Shown here piece by piece: positions 8,115-17,500 of a stretch of DNA of 64,000 nucleotides (within the stretch, counting starts at the first letter, position 1; each line of letters begins with the position of its first letter). The stretch is from JADKBO01 sp965230345 (GTDB taxonomy: Bacteria; Bacteroidota; Bacteroidia; Chitinophagales; Saprospiraceae). The position numbers and the translations under genes are program-made. Where the stretch lies: the NCBI GenBank assembly GCA_965230345.1, contig CBDDKR010000001.1, positions 310,001 through 374,000 of the forward strand, given 5' to 3'. The notes below the pieces were generated by a model. It was given only the letters and a program-made list of their open reading frames with translations. It was not told the origin of the DNA and made no database searches.

Positions 8115-9951
8115 TTTCCCAAGTATTGTTTTCTCTATTAACATCTAACATTCGACCCGAAGGATCAATATTAATGGATTTAATATCTTTTTGATCAACA
8201 TTAAGCTGAAGAGTATACGAATTATGAGTCCATTTCCAATCTTTCGCAATTTTGTATTCGTCGTATTGGGATTCTGGAGTTTTATCATTTCTCATAATTG
8301 ATAGAGGGATGTAGTATAAATGTTTTTTATCATCTTTAGTGATTACGGCTACTTCAATAGGCATGGGGAACGTTCCAATTTTGCTTAAAATTAATCGATC
8401 TTCATATACGGTATCAATGCCGTAGTCCATTGTATGTGTCGTATTTACCCAATACTCTTTAAACCAATCCAATTCCATTTGAGCCGTTTTTTCCATTACT
8501 CTGAAAAAATCATTAGGTGTAGGATGTTTGAATTTCCACTCATTGAAGTACCTTAACAATCCTTTGCGCATTACATCTTCACCAAGTATATAGCTCAGTT
8601 GTACTAAAGTAAGAGCACCTTTGTTGTATGATGCGGCACCATATGCAGTATTGGTAGTATAATGATCTGAATGAGTACTAAGCGCTTCTTCCATTCCGCT
8701 AGTTGCAAAATTGGCATATCCCTTAACATTTTTCAGATGGGGGTAGTCACTTGGATTTCCCGGAATCAAACCTTTTCGTTTGAGATGATTCATTATTTCG
8801 GCGCTTGTGTAAGAAGTAAAACCTTCATCCATCCATGGGTGTAGAGCCTCGTTAGTTGCCAACATCATTTGATACCAACTGTGCATTAATTCATGGACAG
8901 ATACTCCAACCAAAGAAGTCAAAGTACGTTCTCCTGTAATAAGGGTACCCATAGGGTATTCCATTCCTCCATCTCCACCTTGGATTATGTTGTAAACAGG
9001 GTAGGGGTATTGACCAAAGTTTTTATTTGCGAATGCCAAAACTTCGTCCATTATGGCTGGCAGTTCGGCCCAGTTTTCAGAAGTTTTTTCTCCAGGTTGA
9101 AAGAAAAATCTTAATACGGTCCCATTTTGTGACTGGATGGAGGTGTGCTTATAATCAGGGTCAGCAGCCCACATAAAATCAATAACATTTTCCGCTTTAA
9201 ACTTCCAGGTCAATTTCTTAGATTTTGCTTTGCTACTAACGTTTGAATAGCCGTGTCCAATCTCATCGGAATTTTGTAACTCTCCGGAAGCCGCAACCAC
9301 GAAATCTTTATCGATGGTTAGATTTACTTCATAATTACCCCAGATACCATGAAATTCTCTACCAATATAGGGATGAGCATGCCAACCTTGGTAATCATAT
9401 TCACATAATTTGGGAAACCATTGTGACATCGAATACGATATGCCTTCTTTATTATCTCTTCCTGTCCTTCTAATTTGTACAGGTACTTGAGATTCGAATT
9501 CCATTTCTAATAATACTTCTTCATTTGGAAGAATTGGATTACTAAGAAGAACTTCAAGAATAGTTCCTTCAGTCCAGAATTTTTGTTTTTTACCTCTAAC
9601 TTTTAACCATTTGACCTTCTGATATCCAATTTCATCAGAAGAAAGATGACTGATTCTTTCGCCTACTCTCGGGTCAGGATCGTTTATCGTACGAGAGCGA
9701 ACATCCATCATACTATTCGGTTGAAAGGCATTATAGAACAAATAGTAATAAAGATGATGCAATGTGTCTGAAGAGTGATTGGTGTACTTAATGGATTGTT
9801 CACCATGGAATTGATGCTTTTTAACATCAAAATCTATATCCATAACATAATCAGCTGATTGTTGCCAATAATTCTGATTTTGTGCAAAAACTGTCATGCT
9901 AATGCAGACAATCAATAAAGTCGAACTTAATAATTTGATTTTCTTAATCAT
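8107..9951 (-). CDS. M1-family metallopeptidase, exported
   Basis: The 614-residue zinc aminopeptidase-type protein has a signal peptide (ends ...MTVFAQ, about residue 24), an N-terminal beta domain, and a catalytic domain containing GGMEYP (the GxMEN-type substrate loop) near residue 330. The zinc site HELMH is near residue 352, with the third ligand Glu 19 residues after the second His (WMDEGF). The catalytic set is complete. It probably trims peptides in the periplasm or at the surface. Its start overlaps the CPBP gene by 4 nt (ATGA) and its end overlaps the DUF4440 gene by 8 nt. Confidence 0.93.
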   Translation of the reverse strand: MIKKIKLLSSTLLIVCISMTVFAQNQNYWQQSADYVMDIDFDVKKHQFHGEQSIKYTNHSSDTLHHLYYYLFYNAFQPNSMMDVRSRTINDPDPRVGERISHLSSDEIGYQKVKWLKVRGKKQKFWTEGTILEVLLSNPILPNEEVLLEMEFESQVPVQIRRTGRDNKEGISYSMSQWFPKLCEYDYQGWHAHPYIGREFHGIWGNYEVNLTIDKDFVVAASGELQNSDEIGHGYSNVSSKAKSKKLTWKFKAENVIDFMWAADPDYKHTSIQSQNGTVLRFFFQPGEKTSENWAELPAIMDEVLAFANKNFGQYPYPVYNIIQGGDGGMEYPMGTLITGERTLTSLVGVSVHELMHSWYQMMLATNEALHPWMDEGFTSYTSAEIMNHLKRKGLIPGNPSDYPHLKNVKGYANFATSGMEEALSTHSDHYTTNTAYGAASYNKGALTLVQLSYILGEDVMRKGLLRYFNEWKFKHPTPNDFFRVMEKTAQMELDWFKEYWVNTTHTMDYGIDTVYEDRLILSKIGTFPMPIEVAVITKDDKKHLYYIPLSIMRNDKTPESQYDEYKIAKDWKWTHNSYTLQLNVDQKDIKSINIDPSGRMLDVNRENNTWEND

Positions 9952-10988
9952 ATGTTATTCTCGTTATTATGGTCGTTTTTTAATGATGTGAAGTCAACTA
10001 TTTCATCGGTTAGAGTATGATCGGATGGCGTCGAACTTTGGGTCGTTATCGGCTCGAATAAAGATTGAATTGGAGGCCAACTGTATTTTTTACTGAAATA
10101 AATTATGAAAATAGCAGCACTGATATAAAACGCAATAATCATAATCCAAGGATTGATTTCAGTTGCTTTCAAAATAGAATCAGTTTGTAGTACTCCACCA
10201 GCGTAAGATACCATCAAAGTTCCGAATATATTAGTAGCAGCATGGACGCCCAATGCTAACTCTAATGAGTTATCCATGACCGTGATATACCCAAGGAATA
10301 ATCCAGCTCCTATATAATAAAATTGCATAGTCCAAAAACCAAATTTATCAATTTCAGGATTAGCACTGTGAACTAGTGAAAACAAGATGGAAGTAATTAT
10401 AATAGGCATCCATTTGTTTTTCAAAAGTTGTCCCATCCAAGGCATCAGGTATCCTCTGAATAGGAATTCTTCTAAGGAAGTTTGAATCGGTAAAAAGAAA
10501 ATACTAATGAGTAGTAAGATCCCCCAATTACTGATGTCGAAACTCCAAATATAATTGCTTGGATCAATAAAATATACGATGGTTTCAAAGATTAAGGTAA
10601 GTACAAACCAAAATCCGAAACCCCAAAAGATTTTCTTGTAGTTTATTTTTAGTCTGGGGGTTATTATATCTTTTAAAGACCTTTGATGTAACCGCAATCC
10701 AATCCATAGTCCTAGTGTCGCAAATAGGAAAAAACAAATCATTAAAATCAAACCAAAATTATTCGAAATATGGAATAAAGAGAAGTCCATAGTATTCGAA
10801 AATTCTAATAGAGTATTGGTTGTAATATTAGGATCAGAATTCATCGCAGAAAGTTGGACAAACGTCAGAGGTAGTTGTCCAACAGTATATCCTATAACGG
10901 TTAATAGAACTGTTACAATAATTAACCACCATTCAGTTCGACCAATGTTCGCTAAATCATAAAATGTTTCAGGTCTATCCGCATTCAT
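9948..10988 (-). CDS. CPBP intramembrane glutamic endopeptidase
   Basis: The 346-residue polytopic membrane protein of the CAAX-prenyl-protease/bacteriocin-processing (Rce1/Abi) family has about eight hydrophobic segments. The diagnostic motif EEFLFRGYLMPW lies near residue 172 and HSANPE near 203, giving the catalytic Glu pair and His. An Asn-rich cytoplasmic tail ends the protein. Relatives cleave membrane proteins or mature peptides; the substrate is unknown. It overlaps the M1 peptidase by 4 nt and follows dapF by 81 bp, so the two proteases are likely co-translated. Confidence 0.9.
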   Translation of the reverse strand: MNADRPETFYDLANIGRTEWWLIIVTVLLTVIGYTVGQLPLTFVQLSAMNSDPNITTNTLLEFSNTMDFSLFHISNNFGLILMICFFLFATLGLWIGLRLHQRSLKDIITPRLKINYKKIFWGFGFWFVLTLIFETIVYFIDPSNYIWSFDISNWGILLLISIFFLPIQTSLEEFLFRGYLMPWMGQLLKNKWMPIIITSILFSLVHSANPEIDKFGFWTMQFYYIGAGLFLGYITVMDNSLELALGVHAATNIFGTLMVSYAGGVLQTDSILKATEINPWIMIIAFYISAAIFIIYFSKKYSWPPIQSLFEPITTQSSTPSDHTLTDEIVDFTSLKNDHNNENNI

Positions 10989-11069
10989 ATTTAATAATTT
11001 GTGATATGTGATTAACCATCAAAGGAATATATACCTTCAAAAGATGTTCTAGGACTCGAAAGTAAGATA

Positions 11070-11873
11070 TTAATAGCTCTTCTCGAAAAGATTGGCGTTC
11101 AATTGTCCTTCAAATACAAACTTTGCTGGACCAGATAACCAAATATCATGAAATGAATTGCCATTTCGAATATAGTCCACTTCAAGATTTCCACCTTTGG
11201 TAGTTATGCTAATAGGATCTGAATAGTTGTTTTGTATAGCGAATGATAGTGCTGAAGCCACAACACCAGTACCGCAACTATAAGTTTCGTCTTCAACTCC
11301 TCTTTCATATGTAGCTACATGAAGACCCTTTTCTCCTGAGAATACCATATTTACATTTATTCCCATGGCATTAAATTCGTCGTTGTACCGAATACTTTTA
11401 CCAAAACGGACAATGTTCTCTAACTCGATTTTATCCTGTACATATTGGACATAATGAGGAGAACCAGTATCTAAAACATAACTCATTGCTGACCTGCATT
11501 CTATGGTCTCAACATCTGTCATTTTTAGTCGAATACGATGTTCTTGCAACTCTGCGCTATGTTTACCATCAATTGCAATAAAATCACACGTATTCATTCC
11601 CAAATTCAAATCGAAGAACATCTGACTGATACACCTACCTCCATTTCCACACATAGTACTTTCTCTACCATCACTGTTATAGTAGATCATTCGAAAATTG
11701 TAATTTGGATCTGGAGCTAGAATCATTAGTCCATCAGCTCCTATTCCGAATCTTCTGTGACAAAGAAATGCTATTGTTTCAGGATTTACATCTAAGGAAA
11801 AATTTTGATGTATTGCGTCTATGATTATAAAGTCATTACCAGTACCTTGGTATTTTCTGAAAGATAAAGACAT
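11070..11873 (-). CDS. dapF: Diaminopimelate epimerase
   Basis: Converts LL- to meso-diaminopimelate for lysine and peptidoglycan synthesis; cytoplasmic, cofactor-independent. Both catalytic cysteines are present in their motifs: MCGNGGRC near residue 75 and SCGTGV near 203. The N-terminal KYQGTGNDFIIID is typical. The length (267) is normal. It begins one base after the stop of the bifunctional-nuclease gene, so the two are almost certainly on one transcript. Confidence 0.96.
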   Translation of the reverse strand: MSLSFRKYQGTGNDFIIIDAIHQNFSLDVNPETIAFLCHRRFGIGADGLMILAPDPNYNFRMIYYNSDGRESTMCGNGGRCISQMFFDLNLGMNTCDFIAIDGKHSAELQEHRIRLKMTDVETIECRSAMSYVLDTGSPHYVQYVQDKIELENIVRFGKSIRYNDEFNAMGINVNMVFSGEKGLHVATYERGVEDETYSCGTGVVASALSFAIQNNYSDPISITTKGGNLEVDYIRNGNSFHDIWLSGPAKFVFEGQLNANLFEKSY

Positions 11874-11874
11874 G

Positions 11875-12450
11875 TTACTTTTTTCGACTGTTTAATTCAT
11901 CACGAATTTTAGCCGCTTTTTCATAATCTTCGCTTTCTAATACTTTCTGAAGCATAGATTCCAATTCCTTATCGCTAAATCGGCTCAGATCACCAGAATC
12001 TTTCTCCTTTTCAGAAGTATCTTTCGTGTCTTTGTCTTCTTTTTCAACCTCTACTCCTGCAGCATCAAGTATGAATGGATAGGTATAAATAGGACAATCG
12101 AAACGAACGGCCATTGCTATTGCATCAGATGTTCTAGAGTCAATTATATAGGTATTCCCATCTTGAACACAGGCCAATTGAGCATAAAATATGCCGTCAA
12201 TTAAATCATTAATGATGATTTCTTCAATGGTGATATTAAAATTAACTAATGTGTTTTTAAATAGATCATGGGTTAAGGGACGATTTGGAGTCATGTTTTC
12301 TACAGCTACAGCTATAGCTTGAGCTTCGAAACCTCCAATGACAATAGGTAACCTTCTTTCTCCATCGGCTTCACCTAGGATAACAGCATAATTGTGAGAG
12401 GATGTCACACTGTGTGATATGGCCACAATCTCTAATTTAATCTTTTCCAT
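11875..12450 (-). CDS. Bifunctional nuclease (DUF151) family protein with UVR motif
   Basis: About 191 residues. Residues 1-130 match the BFN/DUF151 domain (VILGEADGERRLPIVIGG, then TSDAIAMAVRFDCPIY), first described as a nuclease in plants. An acidic Lys/Glu/Asp linker follows, then a UVR-like helical hairpin (LESMLQKVLESEDYEKAAKI, then RDEL), the protein-interaction motif shared with UvrB/UvrC. The start is taken at ATG 12450; an upstream TTG at 12459 is less likely. It leads the run to dapF. The true role in Bacteroidota is not established. Confidence 0.88.
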   Translation of the reverse strand: MEKIKLEIVAISHSVTSSHNYAVILGEADGERRLPIVIGGFEAQAIAVAVENMTPNRPLTHDLFKNTLVNFNITIEEIIINDLIDGIFYAQLACVQDGNTYIIDSRTSDAIAMAVRFDCPIYTYPFILDAAGVEVEKEDKDTKDTSEKEKDSGDLSRFSDKELESMLQKVLESEDYEKAAKIRDELNSRKK

Positions 12451-12861
12451 TTTAGTCAAATACCAAGTTTGTATAGGAAATTATCAAGCAAAATTATCTA
12501 GGATAACAATGACTTCTGTATTCTCCTATTGAAGAATTAGATGCGAAATTAATAAATTAAAATATTCCTGCATATGATTGTCGATGTATTTATCTGAATC
12601 AATTGATCTAATGGTATTTATAGATGAATTTGCTAGATGAATAATCTTAAATTTAAGTTTATAGATTTCTTAGGAAAACATAAGATGCCTTCGTTTTGCG
12701 GAATTGGATTTAAGAAATTGATACAATTCAATTCTTCCCATGATTTTATCTGACCAATTCTTTTTCATGATAATTCTTCATTTACTTAAAAGTCGAAAAA
12801 TCTTAGATTAGGAGATTGTGTTTGAGTTCTAATTTTCGGTATGTTCAATACGTTTACTAAA
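12451..12861. other. Intergenic region between leftward genes
   Basis: 411 bp upstream of the bifunctional-nuclease gene and 3' of the anti-sigma-like gene. It must hold the promoter for the six-gene leftward run, but I could not identify a convincing TTG/TAnnTTTG pair. No small gene or terminator was recognised. Confidence 0.4.
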
Positions 12862-13620
12862 TCATTTCATAATAAAGTTGAGAAGTTCTGTTGCTTCATC
12901 TTTTTTAAAGTTGGATCGATCAATTAACAATTGTAGATCTTCTTTCGCTTTAGAATGGTTGCTCGATTTCAGATACAATAAACTTCTATACCACAACGCC
13001 AAATCTTCATACCCACTATGGTTGCCCAAAAGCTCGGTAAGATATTGTTCGGTGAGATGATGGTTGGGGGGCACTTTGTACAGACTACCTAATGCCAGGT
13101 AGAATTTTTGTTCATTGTTAGCATTTCCATTATGGATTAATTCAGCGTTAACTTCTAGAAAAGTAACATAATCACGATTAGAATAGTATTGGATTGATCT
13201 TTGCCAGTCATCATTGACTGCATTTCGCAGTACCATTGGACTTTTATACGGTGTTTCTAAATGAACATTTACGATTCGTTCCAAAGGCGAATGATCTGCA
13301 TTTGGTTTTAGAAATGTAAAATAAAAAGCCAATCCTATGAGACATAAGATGAACACAAATGATAAGATATACATCGTTTTCTTTCTCTTCGATTTAGCAT
13401 TTTCTCGATCCTCAGTAATCCAATCTTTGACCAGAGCTTTCTTTTCATTGATGGTCACTTTTTCAATCCCCTTGGAAAAATCCTTCATCCAATTCAACCA
13501 TTCTTTCAGCTCAGGCTCAGATTTTAGTCGTAATTCTAAAGATTGTTTTTCTACATCAGTAAGCTGACCTCTTATATATTTTTCAAGTTTATCTAATGTT
13601 TTTGAATCTATTGGATTCAT
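12862..13620 (-). CDS. Anti-sigma-like membrane protein with extracytoplasmic TPR region
   Basis: The 252-residue protein has three parts. Residues 1-55 form a cytoplasmic helical segment with the pattern common at the start of Bacteroidota anti-sigma proteins (LEKYIRGQLTDVEKQSLELR). One membrane helix lies at about 83-103, preceded by KSKRKK, which sets the N-terminus inside. An extracytoplasmic helical region of about 145 residues looks TPR-like (ALGSLYKVPP, LALWYRSLLYLKSSNHSKAK). It lies 48 bp after the sigma gene. Inference: it holds that sigma factor at the membrane. It shares its layout with the product of 36894-37619. Confidence 0.75.
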   Translation of the reverse strand: MNPIDSKTLDKLEKYIRGQLTDVEKQSLELRLKSEPELKEWLNWMKDFSKGIEKVTINEKKALVKDWITEDRENAKSKRKKTMYILSFVFILCLIGLAFYFTFLKPNADHSPLERIVNVHLETPYKSPMVLRNAVNDDWQRSIQYYSNRDYVTFLEVNAELIHNGNANNEQKFYLALGSLYKVPPNHHLTEQYLTELLGNHSGYEDLALWYRSLLYLKSSNHSKAKEDLQLLIDRSNFKKDEATELLNFIMK

Positions 13621-13668
13621 ATGATCATTTATAAATTTGTTGCGTATTATTTATTCAATTTTTGCAAA

Positions 13669-14181
13669 TCAATTTTGCATCATTTCTTTTAGTCTTTTCA
13701 AGCATCTGTAGGTTTGAGTCTTTAAGCTATCCGAACTATTTCTGTTTAATTTAATTGTCAACTCTTGATAAGAATAGTTATATACATATTTGTACTTCAA
13801 AAGTTGACGACAACTCTGACCTATTTTGTCAAGACACGATCTAATTCGCTCAATTACCTCATTGCTTACAGAATCTTGAGTTTGAATTAGATTTAAGATT
13901 TCTGAATCGGACTGAGAGTTGCTTAATTCTACAATTTTTATTTCACTTTTCAATTTAGTAAAGTGCAGATTCTTGGCAATCGTAAACACATATGCTGGAA
14001 TATTTTTTGAGTTTTTAATTTTTCCTTGCTTATGTTTTACCCAATAGATGGATATTGCTTCTGCGAATAAATCTTCTGAATCTTGGCGATTATGAGTGAT
14101 CGATAGCAGTTTTGTAATACAATTGCGTTTACAAATTTTGTATAATTTCTTGAATTCGTCTTCTTCGGATTCCTGGCTCAT
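13669..14181 (-). CDS. ECF-type RNA polymerase sigma factor
   Basis: About 170 residues from Met 14181; the frame continues to an upstream Met at 14232, so the true start is uncertain. A region 2-like part carries EDLFAEAISIYWVKHKQG and IPAYVFTIAKNLHFTKLK. A region 4-like helix-turn-helix carries LKYKYVYNYSYQELTIKL and ends in TYRCLKRLKEMM. It is divergent, and plain ECF motifs are weakly conserved. It precedes a membrane anti-sigma-like gene by 48 bp and is divergent from the PKD/T9SS/CHAT genes. Inference: it controls those genes, although I found no repeated promoter motif for it. Confidence 0.85.
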   Translation of the reverse strand: MSQESEEDEFKKLYKICKRNCITKLLSITHNRQDSEDLFAEAISIYWVKHKQGKIKNSKNIPAYVFTIAKNLHFTKLKSEIKIVELSNSQSDSEILNLIQTQDSVSNEVIERIRSCLDKIGQSCRQLLKYKYVYNYSYQELTIKLNRNSSDSLKTQTYRCLKRLKEMMQN

Positions 14182-14232
14182 ATCCTGTTCAGTTCTGTTT
14201 TTATGGCAATTACAAAAAATTGAAGAATTCAA

Positions 14233-14531
14233 TTTGTAATTAATGTAATGATATCTATTCCTCTAATTTATTGAACGTTTTAAAATGATTTTGCCATGAA
14301 TCCTTAGACGAATTTCTTAGCCATATTCTTATCACTTGATTTTGGCTAATTAACCTTTAATTCTTGGCAATCATAAAATAATCGGAATACAAATAAATCG
14401 ATATTCTCAATCTAATTTAAAAAAAAGCGAGTACAAATGTTTACAAAAGCATTGATCTTTTACTTAGAAGTATATAACAAGCCTCAATATTTAAATCAGT
14501 TTTTATTTAATAACCAATAAACATAATCAGT
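14233..14531. promoter_or_regulatory. Divergent intergenic region of CHAT module 1
   Basis: About 300 bp (350 if the sigma gene starts at 14181) between the leftward sigma gene and the rightward PKD protein. It should carry both promoters. It is very AT-rich. I found neither a GATGACC box like that of module 2 nor a convincing TAnnTTTG box. Confidence 0.4.
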
Positions 14532-17500
14532 ATGCTACAACAAGCAATTTATTTTTCAATGATTAAGTCAAAAAGCCGATATCGACTTGTTCGTACGGTG
14601 TTTTTTCTTTTTGCCTTATGCTCCTTTGCAGTAATCGGGAACAGTCAAATTACTGGAGATCAGGATGTATGTGCAGGTGAAACGGAAATGTATTCTATTT
14701 CAATACCAGGTGCCGTTTCATATTTGTGGACAACCGTGGATGGTCAAATAGCAGGAGCAGATAATCAGAGCAATGTTTTTGTTACATGGCAAGTTGCATC
14801 GTCTGGTGCTTCGGTAAATGTGGCTGTCACAAATAGCTCAAATGTTACTTCGAATTACAATCTAAATGTTTCTGTCAATGATAACCCAAATCCAATTATT
14901 GTTTCTGAATTTGAAAGTGGATGTATAGATAACCCAGGAAAAGAAGATCATCAAGGTGGTGATAGGCCACCCGAAATAGACGATGAATGTTTAAAAGCAT
15001 GTGAAGACACCAAGATCAAATACTATATTGCATTTGATGATCCAAATAGTGTATATTCATGGAATGTGTTTGGAGGAGTTATTTCAAGTCAAAATTCCAA
15101 TGGTAGTGTGATATATGTAACTTGGAACTCGCCTGCTGGTAGTAGTGGGTTGTTGCAAGTTACGGAAACAACCATTAATGGATGTGAGGGAATGGCTGAA
15201 CGATGTGTTGACATAATAGATGTCCCCAAGGCAATCTTTGACATTGAGCCTCAAGCACCACAATATTGTCTAGATCAAGATATATTTTTCATGAATCAGT
15301 CTCTTGGAAATAATCTAAGTTATTTATGGGATTTTGGTGATGGAGAAACTTCCATCGATGAGAACCCTGTTCATCAATTTGACACAGAAGGAATCTATGT
15401 TGTTTGGTTAAAAGCATATAACGAATGTGGTTGTGTCGACAGCATTAAACAAGAAATAAAGATTATTGATGAACCTGCACCAGAGATAGAATGTATTAGT
15501 ACGGTATGTGCAAATGACATATCATATTATGCATTAACAAATGTTTGTCCCAATTATACTTCTTTAGTTTGGAGTGTTACAGGTGGATCTATATTGTCAG
15601 GACAAGGTACTTTGTCTCCTGAGATTAAATGGGCTGATGTCCCTGTCGGTATTCTGGAAGTAGAAGTTGATGGTTGTGCATGTTCTACAACTGCCAGGGC
15701 TGAAATTCCAATTATTTCAGATAATCTAAGTATTGATGGACCTATGTCTATTTGTGTAGAGGAGGAAGCTATGTTTAGTATTCCATGTCAACCAGGTAGA
15801 GTGATGACATGGTCTGCACCAGGAGGCGATATTGTGTCTAGAAATCCTCATGATCATGAGGTCTTGATTCAATACAATACACCTGGGACATATTTCATAA
15901 AGGTGACATTGTCTGAAAATGCTGCATTGAAATGTGGTAGAGATGAGTTAGAGATTGTTTATGAAGTAAAGGTTGTTCCTAAAGCTATAATCACTCCAGG
16001 TGATGATGAATTTTGTGAAGGTGATTCTCAAAACTTTACGGTAAGTTACGCTGGTGGAGGCTGCATGGGGTCGAATCCGTTTGATTGGCAAATTTTTGAT
16101 GGTACTGGTTCTGCAGTAACAGGTGTAACAAGTACATGTACATATACTCTTCCTTCTAACCTACCTCCTGGAAATTACGAATTGGTAGCAAACTTGGACC
16201 CTAGTGATTATAAAGTTTGTAATCATGAGGTGTCACATTATTTTGTGGTTCACCCGAAACCACCTGTACCTCAATTTGGAACTGGTGAATTAATTGTATG
16301 CCCCAATGAAGCATTTGAATACACCGCTATTCCAGATATGGGTAATATAATTGAATGGACAATTGTTGGAGGTAATTCAGGTGGGGCTACATTAAGAACA
16401 GGAAATGAAATAAGTGTTGTATGGACTTCCCTGCCAGGAACATTAGAAATTAGACAGTACTCTTCAGATGGTTTGGGATGTACTTCAGATCCAATTCTTG
16501 TCATTGTTGAAGAAATCGACCCACTACTGTTTGACATCGGTGGGATAAATTCTACATGTGCTATAAATCAAGTTGCATTTCCCTTTACTACTGGAGTTCC
16601 AGCCACGAGTTATAATTGGAAACTTGTACCAGAAGAACTTGGAAGTATTGTCTCAGGGCAATTTACGAATGAGGTAGAAGTCGTTTTTCAGTCGCCTTCC
16701 AATTTAGTGTTTCCTACGTCTGTAGATCTTGTATTGGAGGCAGTCGTATGCGGTAACCCAATAACATATTCGCATACCATTGCACTAGAAGCTCTTGATA
16801 TTTCACTTAATTTACCGACAGGCCCATTATGTGAAGGAGACTTCATGACAGTATCTGCAACGAGTAATTTGGCAGGATATAATACCCATTACAACTGGTA
16901 TGTCAACGGAGTTTTGCAACCTGGAAACGCAGCTACAAATACGCTCAATACTGCTGGATTAAATGGGACTCTATCGATTACTGTGGAAGGGATAGTAAAT
17001 GATCCTGGAAGTGCTTGTGATGGTTCTACATCAACCGATGCCGGTCAAATCGTAGTTCTGTCAGCTCCAGATGTCACTATTCCAAACTTGGTGCATTTAT
17101 GCGGGAATGATCCAATGATTATAAGTGCTACCCAGCAATCAATTCCAGGTGGCGGTACTGGATTTTATAACTATACGTGGTTAGATCCTACCAATACACC
17201 TATTACTCCTAGCCCAAATGCGGCAGCGATCACCTTGGATCCAAACACTGCTTTAACTGGTGTATATACAGTTGTAATAACCGATCCAGTAAATGGATGT
17301 TCAATAACGGAAAGTATTGTTATGGATAATCAATGCGATCCATTGCCTCCATGCCCGGCAAATAACTCTTTTTCTTGGTCAGTAGATTGTCAGACAGCAA
17401 CTTTAGTTCCATCGATTGGTACAGGAACCTTTGTACAATGGATTTATGGAGATGGAAGTACTGGGGTCTCAAACACACACTTTTATAATAGACCAGCTAA

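Noticed and set aside
14400..14531. GATGACC-type promoter for module 1
   Set aside because: No GATGACC or close variant with a C(G/T)AT box was found between 14181 and 14532, so the module 2 motif cannot be extended to module 1.
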